Assembly (NCBI RefSeq): GCF_003201195.1
Contig: NZ_QICQ01000019.1
Location: 1 to 52,663 of the forward strand
Length of the DNA: 52,663 nucleotides
Source of the DNA: Nitrosomonas eutropha
GTDB taxonomy: Bacteria > Pseudomonadota > Gammaproteobacteria > Burkholderiales > Nitrosomonadaceae
Direction of reading: 5' to 3'
In this document: in pieces, positions 46,915 through 52,663 of the stretch
How positions within the stretch are numbered: position 1 is the stretch's first letter
Layout of the letters: each line of letters starts with the position of its first letter
Notes under the pieces: generated by a model
The model's input: the letters and a program-made list of their open reading frames with translations, nothing else
Databases searched by the model: none
Told to the model about the DNA's origin: nothing
Made by a program: the position numbers and the translations under genes

Positions 46915-48255
46915 TCAGAATTGTCGTTTCTGTGTTCCTATCAGGTGTAATGAATCTTGCTTGCTCTGGTTACTCAGGTGCCATTTGCGAACCATGATCA
47001 TGGTGGTAGATACAAATAACCCGAACAGAGCGATTACAGTATAAATATGCACATCGAACCAGATTAGCAGTGCATACAATGACAACATGGTAAGAATGCC
47101 AAGATTTTCATTAAAATTCTGTACTGCGATAGAGTGTCCAGCGCCCATCAGAATATGTCCGCGATGTTGCAGCAAAGCGTTCATAGGTACTACGAAAAAT
47201 CCGGCTAATCCACCAATTATGACCAGCAAAACAACAGCTAGCCAGATATTCTGAGCCGTAATGATGAGAATTACCACGATTCCCATGGCAATCCCCAGAG
47301 GAATGACATCCAGCGATCGGCGTAATGAAACCAGCTTCGCTGCCAGAACAGAGCCCAATGCAATACCAATAGCGACGACACCCTGCAGTAGCGCTGCTTT
47401 GTTTAACGCATAACCAAGCGCCACTTCAGCCCACTTTAATACAATAAACTGCAGCGTTGCTCCCGCTCCCCAAAACAAGGTGGTAACCGCCAGCGAGATC
47501 TGGCCAAGCTTGTCAAACCACAATAGCTTTACACAGCGCACAAAGTCGTGAAACAGGAAAACCGGATTTTTTTTGAGTATCCGGTGATCAATTCCGGTAT
47601 CAGGTATAAATAAATTGGTAATGGCAGCAATAATGTAAAACAGCATGATGACTATGATACTGGCATCTACAGCGGTATTGATCAGAGGGAGATTTGCAGT
47701 AAGTAGAATGGAAGCAACAGAAGGGGTAATAAGCAGGCCGCCAATAACTGTACCAAGAATGATCGATGCAACCGTCAGTCCTTCCATCCAGCCATTGGCA
47801 ATCACCAGCTTCTCTGGGGGCAGCAATTCTGTAAGGATGCCATATTTTGCTGGGGAATAAGCTGCTGCTCCTAATCCAACAACCGCGTATGCGCCCAGCG
47901 CAGAAAGCTGATGCGCAGCAAAAAACAGCAATGCGCAACCGATAATTTTGATTGAGTTGCTGATAAACATGACCCAGCCTTTAGCCATGGAATCTGCAAA
48001 CGCGCCGACAAGCGGGGCGAGTAATACATAAAATAATACGAATACGAATTTGAGCATGGGGGTGAGGTACTCGGGAGCATGCAGATCAATTAGCAGAGCA
48101 ATGGCCACAACCAGCAGAGCATTGTCTGCCAGAGATGAAAAAAATTGTGCCGCCATGATGGTATAAAATCCGCGTCCCAAATTGTTCTCCTTACCTGCTT
48201 GTTCAATAACCTGAAAGCCTGATGCTGGCTTTTCTGCTACGGGCTGTTTTAACAC
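46915..48255 (-). CDS. lplT: Lysophospholipid transporter LplT-like
   Basis: A 446-residue major-facilitator-superfamily protein with 12 predicted helices. The N-terminal pattern FYTIMAAQFFSSLADNALLVVAIALL and LGAAAYSPAKYGILTELLPPEKLVIANGWMEG match LplT, which flips lysophospholipids into the inner leaflet for re-acylation. Its usual partner Aas is not adjacent. The start at 48255 leaves a ~30-residue cytosolic tail. Confidence 0.87.
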   Translation of the reverse strand: MLKQPVAEKPASGFQVIEQAGKENNLGRGFYTIMAAQFFSSLADNALLVVAIALLIDLHAPEYLTPMLKFVFVLFYVLLAPLVGAFADSMAKGWVMFISNSIKIIGCALLFFAAHQLSALGAYAVVGLGAAAYSPAKYGILTELLPPEKLVIANGWMEGLTVASIILGTVIGGLLITPSVASILLTANLPLINTAVDASIIVIMLFYIIAAITNLFIPDTGIDHRILKKNPVFLFHDFVRCVKLLWFDKLGQISLAVTTLFWGAGATLQFIVLKWAEVALGYALNKAALLQGVVAIGIALGSVLAAKLVSLRRSLDVIPLGIAMGIVVILIITAQNIWLAVVLLVIIGGLAGFFVVPMNALLQHRGHILMGAGHSIAVQNFNENLGILTMLSLYALLIWFDVHIYTVIALFGLFVSTTMIMVRKWHLSNQSKQDSLHLIGTQKRQF

Positions 48256-48774
48256 TGCAGCTTTATATCATGAAAATTGTACTGAGCGTATTCTGGCTTT
48301 CAAAGTTTTCAGATTCTATTCAGAAAGATGTGCTACCAGCGCAACATTAAGCCACTATATAAATTGATGGCGAGAGTAGTTTTTCCACTAAACTTTGCAA
48401 GCATCAGGGTCTGTATTTTTGAGCGATATGCATCCGATATCACGAGGCGTTGCAATTGGAAGATCGGTTTTAGTGTGCTTGGAGCGCAGCAGAGATGGGA
48501 GAATGATATTGCGGATATAAGAGCCTTTGTGCGTAGCCGATAATAACTCGATCATCGATGGAATCAGGGAATGTGATGAAGTGAATCTTGCTGAAATTGT
48601 CGAGACCCTGGCTAAAAGATTTACCGAGAGTATGGTTCGAACTCCACACATTTCTCGATGCAAACCATATTGTTTGAAATAGAGAAATTTTGAATCATCA
48701 TATCTTGTTGTTTTTTCTATTGAAGGACCAGAACAAAATTTTGCAATTTGCATATTTGCAAAAGGAGGAAAATA
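48256..48774. other. Intergenic, possible decayed coding fragment
   Basis: Upstream of both lplT and the small secreted protein. A plus-strand stretch (about 48538-48682) reads without a stop as NSIIDGIRECDEVNLAEIV and on to a Cys-containing end before TAG, but has no start codon or ribosome binding site. I take it as a possible relic. A 121-codon minus-strand frame here is not supported. Confidence 0.35.
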
Positions 48775-49017
48775 ATGCGTATTAAGCTTTTTCTGACTGC
48801 TGTGCTGAGTTTAGGTGTTTCTTGCTTTGCTGAATCAGGGGAGAGTCAGCCTCAATCGTTGTCAGTTACTAATCAGGCCGAGCCTATTTCGACCGAAAAT
48901 AGGCAACCAGCCCAGATTAAGGCAAAAAAGAAAAAAACTAAATCACAGCCTTCACAAGAGATCGGCTTAGATAAAAAATCTTTAATGATCGACTATTGCA
49001 GGAAACATACCTGCTAA
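48775..49017 (+). CDS. Small secreted Lys/Gln-rich protein with paired cysteines
   Basis: An 80-residue protein starting at ATG 48775 behind a strong AAAGGAGG. The first ~19 residues form a signal peptide (IKLFLTAVLSLGVSCFA). The mature part is rich in Ser, Gln, Pro and Lys, with a basic run (KAKKKKTKSQ), and ends DYCRKHTC, two cysteines five apart. No family recognised. It lies 29 bases before the alpha-carbonic anhydrase gene in the same direction, so the two are probably co-transcribed. Confidence 0.7.
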   Translation: MRIKLFLTAVLSLGVSCFAESGESQPQSLSVTNQAEPISTENRQPAQIKAKKKKTKSQPSQEIGLDKKSLMIDYCRKHTC

Positions 49018-49046
49018 TTTAATAACTATTATGATAGGAATTACTC

Positions 49047-49844
49047 GTGAGAACTAAAATACTGGCAAATCTAGTTTCTATAATCTTTATAAGTTACACA
49101 GCAGTTGCAGTTTCTGCTCCACCTCATTGGTCTTATGAAGAGGAGCCTAACTGGGGAGCGATTGAAGACGCTACTCAATCGATACCATTGCGTTATCCCT
49201 ACGCAGAGTGTGGTATTGGTAAACATCAGTCACCGGTAGATCTGGCAGATGAAAAGATTGTGAAATCCAGGCCGCTAAATAAACTTGCGGCACAGTATGG
49301 TACAGATACGCCATCTTTCTTCAATACAGGACATGCCATACAAGTTAATACTTCCCAGAATTTTACGGGTGGATTAAAAGTCGGGAAGGAATTGCTGCCG
49401 CTGGTTCAACTACATTTCCATGAGCCCAGCGAACATGTTGTTGAGGGCAAAAAATTTCCTGCGGAATTACATTTTGTACATATCAATAAGGATGGAAGAA
49501 TTGCGGTACTGGCTGTGACCATAAATATCGGGAAAGAGAATGCGATGTTCCAGACTGTTCTGGATAATATGCCGTATGAAAGCGGCAAAGAAAATTCGAC
49601 TTCCGGGGTTAAGTTCAAACTAGCGAAGTTATTACCGTCAGGTATGAATGCGGCCAATCTGAAATATTTAACGCTGGCTGGTTCATTGACGACTCCGCCT
49701 TGTAGCGAAGGCGTGCAATGGTATATTTTGACAAAATCAATCACGATTTCAGCGGCTCAATTAGAGCAAATGAAAACTTTCTACAGCAACAATGCCAGAT
49801 CAGCACAGGATCTGAATGAAAGGTCAATTCTTTCAAACCAGTAA
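49047..49844 (+). CDS. Periplasmic alpha-class carbonic anhydrase
   Basis: A 265-residue enzyme that interconverts carbon dioxide and bicarbonate. Signal peptide to about VSA-PPH, then HWSYEE and KHQSPVDL. The zinc histidines are His123 and His125 in QLHFHEPSEH and His142 in ELHFVH, with Glu129 as gatekeeper. SLTTPPCSEGVQWYIL holds the catalytic threonine and a disulfide cysteine, whose partner is probably Cys55. The start is GTG 49047 with AGGAA upstream. In an autotroph it would help carbon dioxide supply and pH balance. Confidence 0.94.
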   Translation: MRTKILANLVSIIFISYTAVAVSAPPHWSYEEEPNWGAIEDATQSIPLRYPYAECGIGKHQSPVDLADEKIVKSRPLNKLAAQYGTDTPSFFNTGHAIQVNTSQNFTGGLKVGKELLPLVQLHFHEPSEHVVEGKKFPAELHFVHINKDGRIAVLAVTINIGKENAMFQTVLDNMPYESGKENSTSGVKFKLAKLLPSGMNAANLKYLTLAGSLTTPPCSEGVQWYILTKSITISAAQLEQMKTFYSNNARSAQDLNERSILSNQ

Positions 49845-49863
49845 TCGTGAGCTGTAAATAATT

Positions 49864-49895
49864 CTTCCCCGGCATGGCTCTGGCATCCGGGGAAG
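49864..49895 (+). terminator. Strong hairpin after carbonic anhydrase
   Basis: CTTCCCCGG at 49864-49872 pairs perfectly with CCGGGGAAG at 49887-49895; the loop is 14 bases and may pair further (CAT/ATG). It starts 20 bases after the stop codon. The T-run is weak. Confidence 0.6.
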
Positions 49896-50054
49896 CTCCT
49901 TATTTGTTCGAATTTTTCTCGGTCCCATCACGTATTTTGGTTCTTGCCTGTTTGGCAGGTTGTCAAATCGCAGATTAAGCGCTAATTTTTTCGTGTGCGC
50001 CGCATGGGTGGCGTGTAGCTCGGCCAGGAAAACTGACCGCCCCTGCCCCGATAG

Positions 50055-50678
50055 CTACGCGCAATTCTGCAGGATGATGTCTTTCAGAACGTTCAGCTTG
50101 CCGTGGAAAAAATGTTCGGCACCAGGGATGATGGTCACAGGCAATGTTTGCGGTGTGGCCCAATCCAATATACTTTGCAGCGGCACGACGGTATCCTGAT
50201 CCCCCTGAATGACCAGAATATGCTCAGCGCAATCAGTTACGGGTGGTGCTTGCAGACGCTCAACAGCAGGCGCGATCAGTATCAGCTTGTGAGGCCGCAG
50301 TTGCTGTGCAACATACGCCTGAACAGCGCCACCGAATGAAAATCCGGCCAGTATTAGTGGCAATGGGGTTGATCCGGTGTCATACCGCTCCCGGATAGAT
50401 TGTGTGACAGCAAGCACATCCTCGATTTCTCCTTTCCCTTCCGCATAGTTGCCTTCACTTTCGCCCACTCCGCGAAAATTGAATTTCACCGTGATGTACT
50501 GCTGCTCGATGAATGCCCTGGCAAGAATATAGACGATCTTGTTATCCATGCTGCCATGGTAAAGCGGATGTGGGTGAGCTACGACTGCAATGCCATGTGG
50601 CGCATCATTCGGCAGTGTGACAACTGTCTCCAGCTTCCCGGCAGGGCCGGTAACAAAGAATCTTTGCTCATTTGGCAT
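50055..50678 (-). CDS. Alpha/beta hydrolase (COG2945 type)
   Basis: A 207-residue cytosolic hydrolase. VVAHPHPLYHGSMDNKIV and FNFRGVGESEGNY lead into the nucleophile elbow GFSFGG with Ser114; the acid is Asp162 (QGDQDTVVP) and the base His189 (PGAEHFFHGKL). This is the full triad. Members act on esters or peptides, with unknown natural substrates. Length is normal. The start at 50678 fits the family (MPNEQRFFVTGPAG). Confidence 0.88.
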   Translation of the reverse strand: MPNEQRFFVTGPAGKLETVVTLPNDAPHGIAVVAHPHPLYHGSMDNKIVYILARAFIEQQYITVKFNFRGVGESEGNYAEGKGEIEDVLAVTQSIRERYDTGSTPLPLILAGFSFGGAVQAYVAQQLRPHKLILIAPAVERLQAPPVTDCAEHILVIQGDQDTVVPLQSILDWATPQTLPVTIIPGAEHFFHGKLNVLKDIILQNCA

Positions 50679-51521
50679 AAATACGGAATCCTGTGGTGTA
50701 GATTAGTTGGCATGACAAATAATTATAGGATGCTTTATCTAAAAACTACTGATAATTTATCCCTGCTGCGAATAATCGGCACATCCAATCTACCTTGAAC
50801 AAAACTGTACTGGTACTGAAAAAACTGACTGATACCTGCCGCAGTGCGGTTGTTACTAAACATAGAAAAGGTATTTGCTTGAAGAACTGATTTTATGTTA
50901 CCAGAAGAACTGCACGGGACTTTGAGGAGGCTTCAACTTTAAATACTGGTAAAAATTGTCATCTGCTTATTTGACTCCTCTGCTAAATCAATATGGACTA
51001 AATATATTGCTCCAGCCCCCGTAGTCCGGCGGTAAATCCCTCCATGGGGTTCCTGTTCGTATCATCCAGAAAAAACACATTAATTACGCCACCCCATGCT
51101 CCTTCACGTCCTGTCTGGAATTGCTGAGTCACTACAGTTATCTCTCCCAACAACTAATAGCAAATCAAAGTAGTTTCTAGCATCTCCGAAACAATTTTCA
51201 TATTGCAAAGTGTTTTTGCGCCATTAACCGAAATATGTTTCGCCAGTCCCTATATTTTTACTTCTTAATCATATTTGTTATGACTGGTAATTTATTGGAC
51301 ATCTAATTTATTTTCAGCATGTTAAGTGCGTAGCGAGTCAAAAATAAGAGTTGTATTTTATTTTGGCATGTTATTTGCTTTTATCTATTGTAAGGACAGC
51401 CTGAATTGAGCTGGTTGACCTGACGGTGATGAGCCCCAAAAAGCGCTAACGCCAAACTTGGTGAGAAACCTGGTTATTGATCAAGGTGTGATGAGAAATC
51501 TGAGAATTGGAGGAATTAACC
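50679..51521. other. Long intergenic region with a possible decayed ORF
   Basis: About 840 bases. On the minus strand, 51000-51160 reads without stop as EITVVTQQFQTGREGAWGG and on through VINVFFLDD to LRGLEQYI and a stop, and a neighbouring frame to the right continues (ARNYFDLLLVVG), as if a gene had taken a frameshift. No start codon with a ribosome binding site is seen and the family is unknown. The remaining sequence is A/T-rich. The promoter of the gene at 51522 should lie in its last 150 bases. Confidence 0.4.
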
Positions 51522-52178
51522 ATGTATGAAAGTGAAAATATATTCGAATTCAATCCGGAAATGAGTGGTTTTGAAGCTGAGCAATATGAAGGTGAGGGCG
51601 AACAATATGAAGGTGAAGGCGAACAGTTTGAGCAATTCGAATATGGTGAAGCGGAGTGGGGGGAGGTATTTAACGAAGGCGAGGTGATGGAACTTGCCGC
51701 CGAACTTCTGGAAGTTACTAATGAAGCAGAGCTTGACCGTTTTCTGGGTTCGTTGATCAAGAAAGCCGGTAGCGCCTTAGGCAAGGTAGTGAAATCTCCA
51801 ATCGGCCGGGCAGTGGGCGGCATACTAAAAGGGGTCGCCAAAAAGGCACTGCCGATTGCCGGTGGCGCGTTGGGTGCTTATTTCGGCGGACCTTTAGGTG
51901 CCAAAATCGGCAGCGGCCTGGCTTCTGCAGCAGGAAGCGCGCTTGGACTCGAACTTGAAGCACTCAGCCAGGAAGATCGCGAATTTGAGGGAGGTAAACA
52001 ATTTGTACGATTTGCTGCCAATACCGTCAAAAATTCTCTGTCGGCCCCTCCTTCCAGTGACCGGAGTTATGGGGGCAGATACACGCAGCGCAGTGCGGAG
52101 TTTTCAGCGGCAGCAAGGGTTGAGGGTGAGTGGTATTGCCGGGCCGGATACGGAAGAGGCATTGAGGTCTGCTTGTGA
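51522..52178 (+). CDS. Acidic-repeat, glycine-zipper-like protein, N-terminal half of a split gene
   Basis: From ATG 51522 (GGAGG upstream) 218 residues. Residues 1-50 are acidic and aromatic with tandem EQYEGEGEQYEGEG-type repeats. Next comes a helix (VMELAAELLEVTNEAELDRFLGS), then a basic, Ala/Gly-rich segment (about 75-137) including AKKALPIAGGALGAYFGG, a glycine-zipper-like stretch that could enter a membrane, then LELEALSQEDREFEGGKQFV. After about residue 178 the sense is lost. The next domain, peptidoglycan-binding, is in the +1 frame from about 52050, so the last ~40 residues of this frame are probably not the original product. No signal peptide. The family resembles proteins with variable C-terminal enzyme domains; that is from memory, not a search. 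Confidence 0.65.
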   Translation: MYESENIFEFNPEMSGFEAEQYEGEGEQYEGEGEQFEQFEYGEAEWGEVFNEGEVMELAAELLEVTNEAELDRFLGSLIKKAGSALGKVVKSPIGRAVGGILKGVAKKALPIAGGALGAYFGGPLGAKIGSGLASAAGSALGLELEALSQEDREFEGGKQFVRFAANTVKNSLSAPPSSDRSYGGRYTQRSAEFSAAARVEGEWYCRAGYGRGIEVCL

Positions 52179-52605
52179 GCGCCGGAATATTCAGCCTTCA
52201 GTGAAGGAAATGGAATCGGGTTATGAGAGTGAGTGGATGGAGATGGAATTGCTTGCTGCATTCCGGGACAACTACAGCAAACTTCTGCGTCACATGTCAC
52301 CGGCAGATCAGAAACTCTGGGCTACCAGACGATGTTACCGGCTTTCGCAATATCGCCGTGTGCCCCGGAAGCGGGGGGTATATCTGCTTGTTTTCCGTAA
52401 TCGCTCATCCAGCGGACATATCGGTTATGTTGGCGAGACCGGGAACCTTTATGACCGGATGCAGGGGTATCACCGGGATGTAATATCCTTTGGCCTTAAT
52501 CCTGATAATTATTCCTTCTGCTGGGTACTGACTCCTCAACATAAAGCAATCGAAACAAATCTCCGGACTGAATCGTCCCGGGTTTTGAGGAGGCTGTTTG
52601 GTTAA
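52069..52605 (+). pseudogene. Peptidoglycan-binding-like and GIY-YIG-like nuclease domains, C-terminal half of a split gene
   Basis: In the frame shifted by one base from the previous gene. The region GVMGADTRSAVRSFQRQQGL followed by GIAGPDTEEALRSA matches a PG_binding_1 domain, although its first helix is missing. An acidic linker (MESGYESEWMEMEL) leads to RKRGVYLLVF, GHIGYVGETGNLYDRMQGYH, the pattern of a GIY-YIG nuclease (G-V-Y ... G-Y-V-G, with the catalytic arginine in Y-D-R). I place the left end at ATG 52069, which has GGAG close by; the frame itself is open from before 51898. It could be separately translated, joined by frameshifting, or dead. Confidence 0.6.
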
Positions 52606-52609
52606 AGTC

Positions 52610-52627
52610 AAGCCACCGGAATGGCTT
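52610..52627 (+). terminator. Short hairpin after the split gene
   Basis: AAGCCA at 52610-52615 pairs with TGGCTT at 52622-52627 over a six-base loop, five bases after the stop codon. There is no T-run, so it is only a weak terminator candidate. Confidence 0.35.
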
Positions 52628-52663
52628 CCCTGGCGAATTGCCTATAGTAGTTTACCTCAGCTT

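Noticed and set aside
48388..48753. 121-codon minus-strand frame between lplT and the small secreted protein
   Set aside because: No ribosome binding site, low-complexity composition and no recognised motif; it would overlap the leader of the following operon.
1..52663. CRISPR array, riboswitch, rRNA or prophage
   Set aside because: I saw no regularly spaced direct repeats, no known riboswitch core, no rRNA segment and no phage structural genes on reading both strands.

Overview
This window looks like a chromosomal segment of a betaproteobacterium, most likely an ammonia oxidiser of the Nitrosomonas group. I infer this from the mix of housekeeping genes, the many class I cytochromes c, the complete System I cytochrome c maturation cluster, the DUF1841 and DUF1207 proteins and the heavy load of decayed insertion sequences. 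No ammonia or hydroxylamine oxidation gene lies in the window, so the genus is an inference.

Layout. Positions 1-2.1 kb are an insertion-sequence graveyard: an IS630 remnant, a 42-aa membrane peptide preceded by a very strong hairpin, and an IS3 fragment nested in an IS5-type transposase relic. From 2.2 to 11.2 kb one giant minus-strand gene encodes a cyclic beta-1,2-glucan synthase. A BON-domain lipoprotein and a divergent BON/DUF1207 outer-membrane protein follow (11.7-14.0 kb), then more IS relics. From 14.4 to 18.8 kb lie yraN, an ABC exporter, rsmI and pyrC. At 19.1-21.7 kb is a three-gene p-cresol-methylhydroxylase-type operon (pchC-pchX-pchF). Next come mnmH and selD for 2-selenouridine tRNA modification, an Uup-type ABC-F ATPase, two tandem monohaem cytochromes c and a DUF1841 gene. 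From 28.7 to 35.0 kb runs the rimP-nusA-infB-rbfA-truB operon, with a promoter and a terminator-like leader hairpin. From 35.1 to 42.3 kb is a full ccmABCDEFGHI cluster, followed by a peroxiredoxin and a convergent malate dehydrogenase. The rest holds a lipoamide-dehydrogenase-like flavoprotein, a tRNA with anticodon CAU (probably tRNA-Ile2), a SpoU-family RNA methyltransferase, an LplT-like transporter, a small secreted Lys-rich protein beside an alpha-carbonic anhydrase, an alpha/beta hydrolase and, at the right edge, a frame-split gene with acidic repeats, a glycine-zipper-like segment, a peptidoglycan-binding-like segment and a GIY-YIG-like nuclease domain.

How it fits together. The ccm cluster supplies haem attachment for the periplasmic cytochromes encoded nearby (pchC and the tandem pair). 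In the pch operon the cytochrome has a Sec signal, the flavoprotein has no signal, and the middle protein has a twin-arginine-like signal, which suggests the middle protein may carry the folded flavoprotein across the membrane. The rimP-truB operon is a standard transcription/translation unit. The two places most worth following up are the pchCXF operon and the split toxin-like gene at 51.5-52.6 kb.
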